Shown: one piece after another, positions 12,162 through 26,900 of the stretch
How positions within the stretch are numbered: the first letter of the stretch is position 1
Layout: each line of letters starts with the position of its first letter
Source of the DNA: Branchiostoma belcheri
Lineage: Eukaryota; Chordata; Leptocardii; Amphioxiformes; Branchiostomatidae
DNA: 64,000 nt
Direction of reading: 5' to 3'
NCBI RefSeq assembly: GCF_001625305.1
Contig: NW_017802824.1
Location: 1,544,314-1,608,313, forward strand
Notes under the pieces: model-generated
Databases searched by the model: none
What the model saw: only the letters and a program-made list of their open reading frames with translations
What the model was told of the DNA's origin: nothing
Position numbers and translations under genes: made by a program

Positions 12162-12321
12162 TACTCTCCGAGCAGAGGCTTTGGCTGATATTTTGGCGTT
12201 TTAGGACTTTTTACCGGGCTTTTATTTTTGTACCGGTATCTTTTTTTGTGTTGGGCTAGCACAAAATAGATACCAGTACAAAAAGCGCCAAAATAAATCC
12301 CAAACGTCTGCTTGGAGAGTA
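12162..12321. mobile_element. fam-3 inverted-repeat MITE
   Basis: The ends TACTCTCCGAGCAGAGG and GTCTGCTTGGAGAGTA are followed by paired inner arms (TTTTTGTACCGGTATC with GATACCAGTACAAAAA). It is non-coding. Confidence 0.7.
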
Positions 12322-13899
12322 ATCCCTATCTAGCCCTATGCGCGTGGTTTTATCAGTCCGAGTGCGATGTGAGTGCGCCCTGTTCATTATCGATGTGCGG
12401 TGGAATTTCTCATCCAAGTGCGTTCCCACCCTCTTGTCGGGTTCGGTGGCGATTCTCCACGTGTTCCCGCTGAGGGACCGGCCGTCAGGGGAAACGTCTG
12501 GTTTTCATGCAAAATTTCTTCTCGCCCCCCCATTTCACATCATTACCACAACATTAGCGGTGATCTTATGGGGTGCTTGGCAAATCGCATGCCCCCTTTT
12601 CGTACGCCTACCTCTGGTAACGTTGCACATTGTACAACGGAGAACGAAAATACAAAAATCTGAAAAGTAACATAAAAGTAACATAACATAAACATAACAT
12701 AAAAGTCTTGGAGGGGCATTGGAGCATGTGCTGATTTTTCAAAGATTCGTTTTTTCTGAAAAAGAAAACATGTATACCACTAGATGTTTTCAAAGTCAGT
12801 GTTTTAATATGGCTTCTTTGTATAAAAATCTCTTGTGTTGTAATATACAAAGTCGTTTGTTTGGCCAGCTATCTCAGAAACACATGTGTAGGTGTTTAGT
12901 ATCTAGTGTGTTTACAATTTGACATGATCTGTTTCTTTGTTTTCTTAGATAGATAAACCCCAAGTAGAAATAACAAAGCTGCTTCATAGTGGGCCATTGG
13001 ATTGTCTACCATAAAAACAGAGATCAACTTTAATTTGTGGCATTTTTTGTGAGACACTACAACTTACGTAGGGTGGAAAATAGCGTTGGTATTAACTATA
13101 CACTTAGTAACTTAGTATTTGATCGTACACTGTACTCCCAAAGGAAGGTTCCATGTGTGCAGGACTGTTTCTCTTGTTGTTTTTGTTTTTCTTTCGTGTT
13201 CCATATTTTGATTATTGTAGCTGTGTCAATTTTTCCTAGCCGTAGGTGTGAGTGATTGGGAGTGAGCAGAAGTCGCACTAGTCTGTCAGCCCAGTTCGCA
13301 CTCTCACACGAGAATGGTGCATACGTGCTAAAACATCCCAAATTTAATTGTCGTGCAACAGGACGACGTCACGTCCATCTGATGAGGGACAGTGGGAGGA
13401 GGGGGGTGCCTCCTCTAGAGCCCCTTGAGCATAAACCCCAGGAATACGAAATTCGTCCCAGATGGAATAACAAACTTCCCAGATGGTTCGAATCCCGGCC
13501 ACAACTCTGATGATAGGAAATCGGCCCATCTGGAAACGCGACACCAAACCTGGACTTTTTCCCACGGTGAAGTTCAACTCGAACTTTCTTCAAAAGAAAA
13601 ATCGGGAGTCCATAAAAGTGAAAAAATGGGAGGTTCATTTTATTCTTCTCCTGAAATGTATGCAGCCCCTTTCCATTCAAGCCTGTGCGGCTATCCCAAC
13701 TTAGCACAATGGGGCTAATGACGATTCGGTGCCAAAACTAAAGCACGGATGACACCCTACACTACAGGGTGCCTTTGTGGAGTTAATGGGATTTCTGAGC
13801 GAAAACAAAACACTGAGAATCGTCAACTTCCTGCGAAGAGGCAGATCAGTGAAAATGTATGCATGGGCGAGGGGAGGGCCGCCCGTGGCTAGCTCGGGT

Positions 13900-14030
13900 A
13901 CAAATAGCCTGACCAGAGCTGAGGGAGTATCACTTTTCCTCTAGCCGTCTCTTCGAGCTGTTCAGTCTCCGCGGAGCTCATCCAACTCACCTCTGTACTC
14001 TACAGGAACGTCTGTACTTCGCTAGTGACT
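13900..14030 (+). promoter_or_regulatory. Probable Ripply 5'UTR and core promoter
   Basis: The 130 bp before the start codon contain a weak TATA-like ACAAATAG at about 13901 and pyrimidine-rich initiator-like TTCAGTCT near 13959. There is no in-frame upstream coding exon that I can support. The exact transcription start cannot be fixed from sequence. Confidence 0.3.
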
Positions 14031-16856
14031 ATGGAAACTGCCGGGTTCTCGTACTACAACACCGCCGCTCTGTGCTCGGCACAGCACTGTAACTGCCACA
14101 AGCAGACGACAAAGGCTTCGGGAATGTAAGTAGACATTTCTTGGTATATCTCTTCTCATTTTTTTTTCGTGCTTCCGCCTTGTCGTGCAAGAGCTTCCTA
14201 GTATCGCTGGTCATCGATGTGTTTTGGTCGCTATGATATGTCCAAACCCAGACCTGTGGATTGGGATTTTGCCACTGTAAAAAAAACACAAAAACCATGC
14301 ATGTAACTGTTCTTAGTGTCAGTGTCAAGAATAACGCCATAACAGCTCGTACAATCTTTCTTTCTTGTATGAAAAGACTGTAACTTAAGTCTTGGAGTTT
14401 TCGTTGCGGTATAACGGTTCATAAATGGTGGCTCAACAGTCGAGATTTTGGCTCAAAAGTCTTGAAGTGTGATGACATTATTGTCAGGGGTTTGAGCGGC
14501 GTTTGACGTGATTTTAATCGTATGTTTCTTCTCCCTCCCGACCCCAGGCCCGCCCAGCCCCCAGTCTGGCGTCCGTGGATCGTGACAGAACGCGACATCC
14601 TCAGGCGTAACGCCATCAGGGAGCGACGAAGCAAGGTAGGCACAATTTCTATCTGTTATTTCCAGTCATCGTTCTCCAAAAAAATTGCCCATTCGTTATA
14701 CGCTATAATTTTCCCTATCTACTCCCGATTTTGCACTGGAACGGCCATCTTTATCTTTGAATTACGCGAAAGTTTAGAAAACTAAAGTTTCTTCAAAATG
14801 ATCGTACGCAAGACGGAAATACATTCGATGTTTTGGCGCTATCCTAAACTGTTGATCAAAGTCGGCAAAGAGCCGTTGGAGTGAAAACTGAAGTACGCCG
14901 CCACACTTTGATACACTCGGCGAAGGCACGACCCGTGGGCCGATTTGTCGCCTGGACTCACTCAAATCTCCATTTAGGGCTTCAAATAAACACTTTTATG
15001 ACGAGTTCAAAAGGCGAGCCGAAAACGTTTTATGATCTCGGGCGCTCCTCTTCAAAAGCGGGTTGGAGTAAACTCTCGTGCCGGGAGCCGGTCAGACGGC
15101 TTCCGGAGACTGAACGGACGTAGACGGCATCCAACGTGTGTTTCTTCCTTCCTCCCAAATTTTCAAGGCATGCTTTTGTGTGTGTGTAGAACCGACCTTG
15201 CAAGCTGGCCCACCTCTCCTAAAAGCTTGAAACATAGAGCGAGCATGTCAAAATCACATGTACTTTACTTTCACGGGATAGGCGCATATTCATGAACTGT
15301 TACCAAGGCGAAAACACATGACGCCATTTTCTACCAATAACAACACTCGTGAAGTAAGCAAAAATCTTAACAAAAATCTCTTCTTCAAGTTCATTTCGCT
15401 TATCGTTCAGGACATTTTGTACAAAACATAAGTGTAGCTTGTGTGGTCTTTGAGACAGAAATCGTATGGACTTAATTAGCAGACGTGCGACAAAAAATGA
15501 CAGGCGAAAGATTAGAACCAAATCCCTTCAACCTCAATAGCCTTAGGAGTGGGTCTTATCCGAAAGTTTTTAACAAGTTCACACCTCCGGTCTAAGCCTC
15601 CAGTGTCCTCTAATTAATAAGTATGGCTTCATTTTCTCCAAAACAATCGGGCCTAATCTTACTAATTGGCAGCCATTCTTTGATACTACAAAGAAAGTGT
15701 CAGACGTGGCCAAATACTTCGGACTACTCGTATTGCAGTGTTCATAATGTGTATTGCGTAGTTTCTGAGATCTACGTTGGTTTACACATGATTTTGCCGT
15801 CGCAATGTGTATTTTTGCTGCATGTAATTCACGTATACTTCAGCACAGATTCACATGTTCTCAAACAAACATGAATTTTAACGATTCCGGGTCAAACTTG
15901 AAAAGCCGGTGCGAATTTTGTTCTTCGCCTTGGCCTAACAAAAGTAGCGTCTTGGTGGTTAAAACAAAAACGCTCGTAGCAGCACCTTGCTCCAAGCGTA
16001 ACACACAACCAGCTTTCCAGTGCAGTTTCGGGTACATGTGGTGATTATGTGATGTGTGTGTTGTTTTCTGTAACATTGTATTTATCATGTTTCTTATTCT
16101 ATTTTCCCCACAGCCTTACGCTCGTCCTTCATCCACCAACAACGGCTCTGACACACGCGGTCCCGAGCCTGGTCTACCGTCCTTCCAGCACCCTGTCAAG
16201 TAAGTTTTCAGCTCAGTATTCTTTCTCTAGCTAACAATACTCTCCAAGCAGAGGTGTGGGCTTTGGCTTATTTTTGGCCTGTTTTTTAATCAACTAGTCT
16301 TCAATACAAAAAAGAAAGCCTATTAAAAAGCCTAAAACACGCCGAAAATATGGCAAAGCCCAATCCTCTGCTTGGATAATATCAAAACAACCGAAGACTG
16401 GGCTGCCAGTCTATAGAAATATCATGTCTTTACCCCAACTGGACACATATACGAGTACAACAATGGCAATGTATTGTGTATACACAGTAAATTTTAAATT
16501 GTAATTACTTTTTTAAAATGCTTAAAATCGTAAATGTTGTTACACGTTACTTATACAATTTTTTGGCCTCCCCTCTCCAAATAGTGTTAAGAATGCTAAG
16601 ACTCATATAATGTTGTTACGCGTTACTTATCAATTTTTTTCCTTCCCTCTCCAGGCTCCACTGGTCTAAGCCCGTGTACGACTACATGTACCAGTACGGC
16701 CGGCAGCTCCTGGACGCCTTCCCCGTTCAGGCCACCATCTGTATCGTAGACCAGGACCCCGCCGAGAGCGACGACAGCGACTTCGAGTCAGACTACGAAG
16801 ACGACTCCGACACCGGCGACAAGCCGCTCAAGAGGAACGCACCGACCCTGAACTAG
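14031..16856 (+). CDS. ripply: Ripply transcriptional co-repressor, complete, four exons
   Basis: Coding exons are 14031-14125, 14548-14635, 16114-16199 and 16655-16856; joins use GT-AG sites and keep frame, giving 156 aa. WRPW lies at residues 39-42, the motif by which Ripply proteins recruit Groucho/TLE. The Ripply box spans about residues 86-122, from QHPVKLHWSKP to LLDAFPVQATICIVD, and is the part that in vertebrates binds T-box factors and turns them into repressors in somite boundary formation. An acidic tail (about residues 124-147, many D, E and S) follows, as in vertebrate Ripply1/2. The start is the first ATG of the open frame; length fits the family. The protein acts in the nucleus. 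Introns hold a fam-3 MITE but no other gene. Identity is firm; paralogue number is not assignable, and an invertebrate chordate should have one or few. Confidence 0.93.
16238..16379. mobile_element. fam-3 MITE in Ripply intron 3
   Basis: TACTCTCCAAGCAGAGG at the left, CCTCTGCTTGGATA at the right, inner arms GGGCTTTGGC and GGCAAAGCCC. It begins 38 bp after the exon 3 splice donor. Confidence 0.7.
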
Positions 16857-17034
16857 AGACGTTTGGTCAAGCAGAGAAATATGAACACTTCTATGTATAA
16901 GTCTACATCAAGCTGTTTGGTGTTAGCTTTGTTCCAACTGTTGTGAATTGTATGTTCTGTGAGCACAGACGATGGTCCAGTCTCAGTGTCATACTATCAC
17001 ACTGTCGTAAAGTCTTACCAAATGTTTATATGAC

Positions 17035-17061
17035 TGTAAATATTGTAAATATTTGTATATA
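17035..17061 (+). promoter_or_regulatory. Three Pumilio-type sites in the Ripply 3'UTR
   Basis: TGTAAATA (17035-17042), TGTAAATA (17044-17051) and TGTATATA (17054-17061) each match the PUF consensus TGTANATA. They lie about 180-205 bases after the stop codon and before the poly(A) signal. Confidence 0.6.
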
Positions 17062-17250
17062 TATCACAGATTATGAAAGAGCTCTATTTTTATACTTGAG
17101 AGATGAATTTTAATGATATTGTTGTGTATTTATACCCTCGTTGTTTTCCTTTTTGTTTCCGCACAAGTTCAGTATTGTTTTGTTATTCCGCAAAGTGTTA
17201 TATATCGTATACACGGTATTTATTCCTACTACGTGCAGACAAGTTATAAG

Positions 17251-17256
17251 AATAAA
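17251..17256 (+). promoter_or_regulatory. Ripply poly(A) signal
   Basis: AATAAA, 395 bases after the stop codon, followed by a GT-rich stretch from about 17298. Consistent with the 3' end of the Ripply transcript. Confidence 0.65.
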
Positions 17257-17294
17257 GTTGTCTGAAAGGAATTGAACAGGAGTTTGTGGTCTTA

Positions 17295-17297
<3 letters not shown>

Positions 17298-17330
<33 letters not shown>
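17298..17330. repeat. (GT)n microsatellite
   Basis: About 16 GT units followed by a G run, just downstream of Ripply. Confidence 0.9.
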
Positions 17331-17333
<3 letters not shown>

Positions 17334-17334
17334 C

Positions 17335-17583
17335 GGTGGGGGGGGGGGCTTTAGAGGCGACAAAAAGAGCACAAATTGGCCACATAGACGTATATTTTGG
17401 CATGTCAGGTGAGTTAGTCCGCTAAAGGAGCAAAGTTTGTCGCTTCAGTGTGGCAAACTGTACACTGAAGTGGCTGACTGTAGTCCTTTAGCGGACCAAC
17501 TCCCCTAGCATGTTTGTTATCTGTCTATTTGGCAGATCTCTACTATCAGTGTGTCAGCAGTTTCTGAAGCCTGATAGAGGCTA
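17335..17583. mobile_element. fam-1 MITE, diverged
   Basis: The inner arms GGCCACATAGAC..GGTGAGTTAGTCCGCTAA pair with the reverse, and the right end is GAAGCCTGATAGAGGCTA. The left end is merged into the G run after the microsatellite. Confidence 0.65.
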
Positions 17584-17642
17584 CTATACTGGGACAAGCA
17601 TGTAAGCTGTCGTGTTGTACGTATACTCTCTCAGGCCAGGGC

Positions 17643-17791
17643 TAGCCTCTACTAGGGGTTCGTGGGGTGGCCGGAAAGAGTTTTTTTTGCGGCAAACTGT
17701 GTTCTCTAGTGGACCAACGCCCCTGGCATGTTATCTTTCTATTTGGCCAATTTCTACCCTTTCCAGTCGCCTCCCAAAGCCTGGCAGACTA
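17643..17791. mobile_element. fam-1 MITE, internally deleted
   Basis: TAGCCTCTACTAGG left end, AAAGCCTGGCAGACTA right end, with the typical GGACCAACGCCCCTGGCATG inner arm. Confidence 0.65.
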
Positions 17792-18022
17792 AATTTAGGA
17801 CAATGACGCAAGGAAAGGGACGAGACGCAATAAAAGTCAGAACCAGGCGGATCAGAACATTGCAAGGGGAAGGCCAGGGTGTCGTGCAATGTGTCCGGGC
17901 TGGCACGTCCGTTCGCTGGCGGGTGCCTGCTCTCTAGGTGTTCTCATTCACGCCAACGTGCAGACATCGGGCTCCTATCCGGCAGACGGTCCGCCCTTGT
18001 CTGTCACTCCCAACGCGTTTGC

Positions 18023-18600
18023 CTACTCTCCAAGCAGAGGTTTAGGTACTCTCCAAGCAGAGGTTGTGGGGGAATGATCGTTACCTTTTTATATATGGCC
18101 GTTTTTTTTTTGTCCTGACCCCCACCACCCGTCGGTGGCCGCGGACCTTCTCTGGCTAATGGATATTGCCTGGCCAATTTGATACTGTCTTTTTGTCACC
18201 GATAGGAGGGTCTGCATGCTCTTTTCCGTAAGGCGTAGGCGGCCTCTTTATAATTTCCCGTAATTCGTAGGGAAGTCATTTTATTTACCGTTATTCGTAG
18301 TGAGGAGGCGAAAATTTAGCGTAAAACGTTGCCAGCCTTCCTAAAATTTAACGTAAAGCGTTGCGGGCCTCCATAAATTTAGCGTAAAGCGTAATCAGGA
18401 CCCCCCCATGCAGACCCTCCGATAGGGATCTGCTTGGAGGTTTAGGTATTTCGGCTAATTTTTGACACGTTTTAGGCGTTTGAATAGGGGGTTCTTTTTT
18501 GTACAGGCTTTTTTTTTTTACGGAAGCTCTTTCTCTTGCAAATGATAGCTTGCTGGCAAATGGTAATGTCTTTACAGCCCCCGAAAAGTCGGCTTGGAGA
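18023..18600. repeat. fam-3 fragments with short tandem repeats
   Basis: Two tandem TACTCTCCAAGCAGAGG ends lie at 18023-18065. A region at about 18220-18400 has repeated TTTAGCGTAAAGCGT-like units. A CTGCTTGGAGG remnant at about 18430 is followed by arms typical of fam-3. I read this as a broken or nested fam-3 cluster. No coding content. Confidence 0.5.
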
Positions 18601-20400
18601 CTAGTTTGAGGCAAGGCGTTCGCCCAGTACAGTCTGACAATTTTAGAAAGAATTTCATCAAATAAAGACGCAATTTTAAAAACTTTTTCATCAACGATCA
18701 AGTAAAAACATTTTCATCAATTTAAGTTTCAATTCAAGTAAATACTTGACGCAATTAGTTACTTTTTTCTCCAAAGGCGTACGTGCCATCTCAAGTGAGT
18801 TGATCATCGTCATTGTTAACAACATTGGGAAATGACCCAAAATTGTCCTTTTGTCAAAACGCAAAGAACAGGGCTGATAGGTCCTGGTCGCCATCGTTTG
18901 GTACCGTCTTGTCGGCGTACTAAAAGCGCCACCTAACGGCTAGCCTTGCGGTACACAAATAACACTTTGATAAGAACAAATTCTGATCAATCTTGGTGAC
19001 GTTTTTACATAGCTACAGTCCAATCCACAAAGTTCCGTCGCTACCAATTCAAAATAGTTAGTTAGGAAAGACTTAAACTACACACTCAAATGGCCTGGAA
19101 TTGGTACACCAGTTCTATATGTAGTGAATTTCTATTCTGTAAAATGTTCACGTACGAAAATAATGGGATTTATTCAATATATATGTATTCACATGCTACC
19201 TACACGATACTAAATGTATTAGTATCACACTTGTAAACGAAAGAATAGACTACATATGTCGTTTATACTTTGAACAGTGACATCGCGTGTCCTAATATAA
19301 TGGACAGTTCATTGTGAGAGTGGCTTATAAGTTGGGACAAATAACACCAACATTTGCGTAAGAATAGCAGAGCTCTAGACGCAGATGTTTCGCGCCTTTA
19401 TACCTCAAACAAAGCACAAAGAGGCTGTTGGAGCCACAAATGAAAGTTTGGATTAAAATTTCATAGACATCGTGCACTCAATCAAAAGGACATTGTCTAA
19501 AGTGCCCTAAACCCCTGTCTTTTGGGAATGCGCCTCTAGGGGGCGCTATTCCGTAGGGGTGGGATATATTACTGCGGAGTTCAATGTACGATGAAAAATA
19601 CAATGAGGCACCACAACCCAAACTACTGTGCCTATTCAAGTGTATTATCGACAATTACAGTGTCGAGGTCATTTTGATTAAGGGATAAGGCCGTATAAAC
19701 GTGTGTTTACAGTGTGACCGTATTGAACAACGATCTAAATTGTTTCACAAATTTAAAGTACGTGACGAAGGAAAAAGTTTGTTTCTTCCGAATAAGACTT
19801 CAATTCTAGTCAGATTACAAACGAACAGTTATGTTTCATAGCAAAGTGATTGAAATTGGGTTTTGTATCCTCTTAAGAAGGCTTGAATATGATAAAAATA
19901 AGATCGTTGTCTGTCAATGTAAATTCACAAACGAACAGTTATTTTTCATAGGATAGTGACTGAAAAGGGCTCAAGGGTCCTGGAATATATGAGGTACCTG
20001 GAATGAGTACATGATTTTTTCAACTGAATACATAGTGGTGACACACTCAGGCGAAATAGCTTATATATAAACGTCACCACTAGACGTATATTAATAATTA
20101 CAACACAAGACAAAAATATCAAATAGGTAAGGCCCGATAAACAGCAACAGAACTAAACAATTAAGGTGATGTTACCTGAATACAGTTAGCTTTAGAAAAG
20201 TATAACTGTGTGATAGAAGTTGAGTGTTGATTTCAGATGACAGTGGATTGAATAGATCAGCAAAACAACCATACAACTTGATGACCGCGCTGCGCTGTTA
20301 CTAAACAGTGTTAATAAACTTGAAAACATCCCAGGTGGATATGTGACGACGTTTTCAGGTGTGCGCGCATCTTCCTCAGGTGTGAGAAACGTCCTGGAAA
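18601..20400. other. Intergenic, no feature seen
   Basis: AT-rich DNA between Ripply and H2B. An ACAAACGAACAGTTAT direct repeat occurs near 19818 and 19929. I see no gene or clear mobile element. Confidence 0.5.
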
Positions 20401-20497
20401 ACTCATTATCTCATTAGTCATTATCCGCGAGAATTTCTGTCGACGTGGCAGGGCGAACATCGCGATTTCAGAGATCAACACGGACTAGTTTTCAGTT

Positions 20498-20532
20498 TGA
20501 TATTTCAGCGCACAAGCTTTACCCAACAAGGC
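20498..20532 (+). promoter_or_regulatory. Possible noncoding first exon end of the H2B gene
   Basis: A good donor (GGC|GTAAGT at 20533) lies 0.7 kb upstream of the acceptor TTTTATCAG at 21219, five bases before the H2B start codon. This would give a 5'UTR intron. It is inference from splice signals only. Confidence 0.3.
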
Positions 20533-21223
20533 GTAAGTACATCATTTATGACCTTAGGCCTTGGCAAAGTACATGTTGTAAATTTGATATGTGAAGATAT
20601 TTTGAAATGCCATTTTAGTAACGTCGTCTGCCCATACCACAGGATATATTGGCACGTGGCAAGAAAAAGGGTTACACGTATATCCCTGAAGTTAAACATG
20701 TGGCTTGAAAAAAAACTGTATAATTTCAAGAGGCCTCCTTTAGTATATGCTGTAGAATTTCAAGAGGCCTCCTTTAGTATATGCAAGGAAGCTAAATACC
20801 ATTAAATGTATTTAACCCCCTTGGTATATGTGACATGCATTGCTTGTATTGAATTGCTTGTATTATCATTGAGAATTGACCCTGTTCACACAGAAAATCG
20901 TTCCTCACATCTGGTCCACGTGCCACACGTTCCTTTCAAACCGTGCCCGAGCACGATTCGCCTAAACCACAATCATTGTTGTTTGATGAAAACACGTAGG
21001 AAGGTAGCGTGTTATCAATGTCAACGTCCTGCTTGCTGGTGCCCCCCTCCCAGCGTACCTATGTTTTGAAGGGTCATGTGTCATGCATACGAAATCACGC
21101 TGTTTTGTTTGTTTATATATTTGCTTGAGACGCCTGGTCTATGGAATAAAAAAAGGATATCAGTTTAGAATATTTATTTGACTTAAGCTTCCCTTTGTCT
21201 TTTTTATGTATTTTATCAGTAGA

Positions 21224-22830
<1,607 letters not shown>

Positions 22831-23005
22831 ACCTGACCCAGTCAGCGGGTTAAGAGAGTCTCCTAGCGGTATCATTTATACTGCACGTTGTTGTTACAAC
22901 AAGACGATGGTGACCGTCTCTCTATGTTCTTGCTTTTGTAACGTCTTTATAGTTATTCTGACATCTTGATACTTATTTTGTAGCATATATGCTTCTATGT
23001 GCGCT

Positions 23006-23011
23006 ATTAAA
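23006..23011 (+). promoter_or_regulatory. H2B poly(A) signal
   Basis: ATTAAA, 176 bases after the stop codon. No histone stem-loop is seen between the stop and this site. Confidence 0.55.
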
Positions 23012-23237
23012 TGGCTTGCTTTTCAGATAACAAACTCGTGATTTTCCTCGCTTTAACTTACCTGCACCAACAGTATAAGTTTGTTTTTGAATACTAACAT
23101 CCCTAGGTGCGCATTCATGTATTGACACTGTAACGTAGTAATCAAATTTAAGGCCTTGTATCATTGACAAGCTTGTACACCGATTGTTTTCCTACATTCT
23201 CTGTTCCTGGGAACAATCGCAAACTAAGCCTTTCCTT

Positions 23238-23370
23238 TAACCAACCAACCAACCAACCAACCAACCAACCAACCAACCAACCAACCAACCGTACCAACCA
23301 ACCAAACAAACAAACAAACAAACAGACAAACAAACAAACAAACAAACAAACAACCAAACAACCAACAGCG
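23238..23370. repeat. (CCAA)n and (CAAA)n microsatellite
   Basis: About 50 bp of CCAA units pass into CAAA units, between H2B and CHMP3. Confidence 0.9.
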
Positions 23371-23908
23371 TTCTTACACCTGACGTCACGGTTTCCATGA
23401 ACCACAGAGCAGACTACACCGTGCAGTGTACTGGAAGTAAATATGTGTGAAGGTTATAATTGCGTGGTTACCACATGGTTGGTTACAACATGTAACCAGG
23501 AAGCTTTGAACCAAGAATGGGCCGTACCATTTTGCAGGTTGTTCTCTCATCGCACAACGCTGTCCACGCGATATTAAAACATTAGGAATAGATCACTATG
23601 GACAATGGCACGCTGCGTTTGCATGTTTTTAGAAACATCTAGGTGTCCGCTTGCTGACAAACATCACAGCTCAGTCGCACACCCCTGTAGTGAAATGTAA
23701 CCGTCCAGTTCGGTTCCTTGGCGTGTGTAATACAGGTAGCTGACGTGACTTTGAGGCATTTTGTTAAACTGTCTCCAAGTTCATTGCTAAGCGTACTAGT
23801 CTACAGGCTACAGAACTAAGATTTTACACTTAAGATGCGCTCCCTGTGGGTCGTCACTGTCTCTTCTGGAGATTGACGGAACGCCACAACAAGTTGAGAG
23901 ACTCAGTC

Positions 23909-26900
23909 ATGGGGAGCGGCGCAAGTGTCAAGAAGAAACCAGCCGCAAACAACCCCAGAGACAAGGTGGGCAAAAATGTTTTGTTCGCTACATGCACATT
24001 ACAACATGTACAACAACAGGTACGTGACAAGGAGTGACAAGGCATGTAATGGTTATCTTGAAGAAATACATGATCTTGGAAAAGTTCTCAAGGGTAGAAA
24101 GATTCAGTTTTAGGTATGTATCGTACTGTTGAACTTTGTACCTTTATCTTAAATAGCATCAACACACACTGAAGTTGTCAAGTTGAGAGTAAACAAACAA
24201 ACCTAAAGTTGCCAACCACTGGAATATATTGGCGGAAACAAGCTAAAATAATCTTCGTTGTACCTAACGCAACATATATACCACACGACAAAGCACAAAC
24301 ACATTGTATGGACAATAGAACATACAATACAGTAGGTTAGGACTTTCTCAGGTCGATTTTATTGTTCTCGCTATTCATACATTATTAATGACTTCTTTGA
24401 AGATTTCATTTAGGTAGGTACTTTGTGCGGTTGGTTAAATATTACAGTAATAGCTTCTTTTGTAGTTACATGTAGACCACGTCCTTGGATTACCGTTAAT
24501 GCGTGAAAACATCTTTGATCTTTTGTGAGGAAATGTTTGATTGAAAACACGAGCGTTACACGCATTGTGTCTTTTTTTTTTAATATTTTATTTCGAACTA
24601 TTCTTAAACTTTTTTATGTTCAGATCCGGGCATGGCAGCGTCAGTTGAAGCAAGAACATCGAATCTTGGACAGAGAAATTGGTGGTAAGCGTTTTGTTGA
24701 AATGTTGACCCCCGTTCGGACACTTTCCACTTCCTTATGCCATGTTTATGAACCACTCAGCCCAAAGTTTATAGTTTGTGTGACCTGATTGGACAGGTTG
24801 CTAAGCGATAGGCAGCAGGTGCACGTGTGTCGGTAGTTTTCTCTAAACAAACCGGTATTGTGAGAGCTGAATCAGGGTGGCTTGGTAAGAAGTCTAGGGA
24901 GAACAAAAATAATCTCCAACGGTCCAACCAGAAGCGACTCAATTTAATTAGTTGCACGTCTTTTACAAGTTTGGGGGCATTTTGTTCGTTTCTGTTTTGG
25001 CGCACAGTTACTAGTATAGCCTCTACCAGGCTTTAGAAACGGTTTGAAAGAGTAGAAATAGACAGATAACATACCAGGGGAGTTGGTCCGTTATAGTAAA
25101 CCAACTCGCCTTGCATGTCATCTGTTTATTAGTATTTGGCCAATTTCTAATCTTTCTAGCCGCTTTTCAAGACTTCTGGTAGTGGCTACAGGTCCTACAG
25201 TCGGCATGCCACCGTATTTTTCTATAGCCTGGGTTCCATCCTGGTGGTAGCGACTGTGGGAGCGGACGTTAACTAACCAGGATGGAACCCAGGCTAATTT
25301 TTCTAGAGATTAAGTGACAATTTGGATACAGAATTTGAGGACACAATGTTGATAACAATGTTGTTTTCATTCAACTCCAAGCATTTGGACGTGCGGACGC
25401 TGAGACAAAGAAGAAACTTCGCGATGCGGCAAAAAAGAAAAAGACCTCGAAGGACGCATGTGTACAGCTGGCCCGGCAGATCGTTCAGAACAGGAAGGCT
25501 GTGACCAGGCTGTACGCAGCTAAGGCCAAACTCAACTCGGTGGAAAACTGCCTGAAACTTCAGCTAGGTGGGCTACTGTTCCCTCACTTTGTAACACATG
25601 ATCAGTCGAAGGGCCAACGGTCGAATATTCTATTCCACTTCCGGGGTTTTCTAAAACCCGGCAGACTGCTCTGGGACCGAGAACAGCGTTGGCGGATGAA
25701 CGAGAGCAGATATTAGCGTCCGACTTTAACCCTTTCTTCCCAGAAATAAACAAGACAAGGCCGGTTATGGCGGTGAAATCTTACTTACTGTAAGATAAGG
25801 ATCAATTTGAGATAGTTTTTGCGGCTCATTGACCGATAGTTTACATCCGATAACGCTGTGAACTTTTGGGTGTTATTTGAGGGGTGTTGTGGTAGCCCTG
25901 ACTTCTATTTTGGTTCTGCGCTCTCACCCATCTTTTCAACATCCAATTGTGGTATAAAAGTACAGGGCAACTGTTGCAGAAAATGCACAGAAAGTTTCGT
26001 TTGGGATCATATAGGAGGTGTTAGGTTATTGTTGACCGATTGGTGTTGAAATTTATTTCTGCGACCCAGGCGTGGTGCCTGTTCCATGATTTCACAATCA
26101 CAATAAGTTTGGTATCATAGGAAAGGATATTTCATGAGCGTTTTAATGATATATGATACATTGAAATTGATAAAGAAACAAGAGTTCCACGATCTCATAC
26201 CTTCGCCAAATGATGTTAACCCTTGCGGGTGACGATTTATACAATTTTAATAATTGATTTTGTAAATAAGAGCCTCATTTGCATGGATTATATCAGTTGA
26301 TCACATTCTCCATCCAATGACAGCCTTATCATAACAAAAAGGCTATTATAGCCCTTCCTCATAAATTATGCAAATGAGGTCATGATCTAAATAAATTATG
26401 TTTATTGATGTTCACCTTCACTTAACTTCCAAATGTGGCAAGTATGAAATTTGGGGTGCAGCAGTTACAACTATGGAATTATAAGAATTTATAATGCAAT
26501 GCCATTTATTATGCAAATTAGGTCCTCATTTACATAATCTATATTCTCAGATGTTTTTCTCGTTCTCAAGTAGATGTCACAAGTGTTTCATAGTTCTATT
26601 ATCGAACAAAGCAGATTTATAGAATTTCCTCATAAATTATGCACATTAGCTCCTGATTTGCATAATTGCCATCTGATTATGTCAAGCATCACTTCAACTA
26701 CCTACATACCAAAAATCACGACAATACGTCAACCGGTTCTTGAATTATCGTCCTTTAAATTTTTTTCAACAAATGCTCCTGCAGTTCCTGAACAAGGCGC
26801 TAGGGGACCCAAACTCATGTCACTTCTTCCCTACCCCAAGAGCTATCTACCAATCAAAATTCGTGACCCTAGCATGTCCAGAACATGAGATATCAAAACC

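Larger units (their letters stand above)
1..14030. other. Gene-poor region rich in hairpin transposons
   Basis: I see no convincing protein gene here on either strand. Open frames are short, lack recognisable domains, and many lie inside palindromic repeats. The only RNA gene is the tRNA at 3766-3837. The named repeats are listed separately; between them (for example 62-1700, 2770-3700, 5100-6400, 6650-7500 and 12700-14000) I see AT-rich unique DNA without a recognisable signal. Confidence 0.7.

Noticed and set aside
12338..12670. Two overlapping open frames of about 100 codons
   Set aside because: No recognisable motif, low-complexity composition, and neighbouring repeats; likely chance.
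13485..13500. GGTTCGAATCCCGGCC, a perfect B box
   Set aside because: No A box or cloverleaf at the right distance on the plus strand; probably a SINE remnant or chance.
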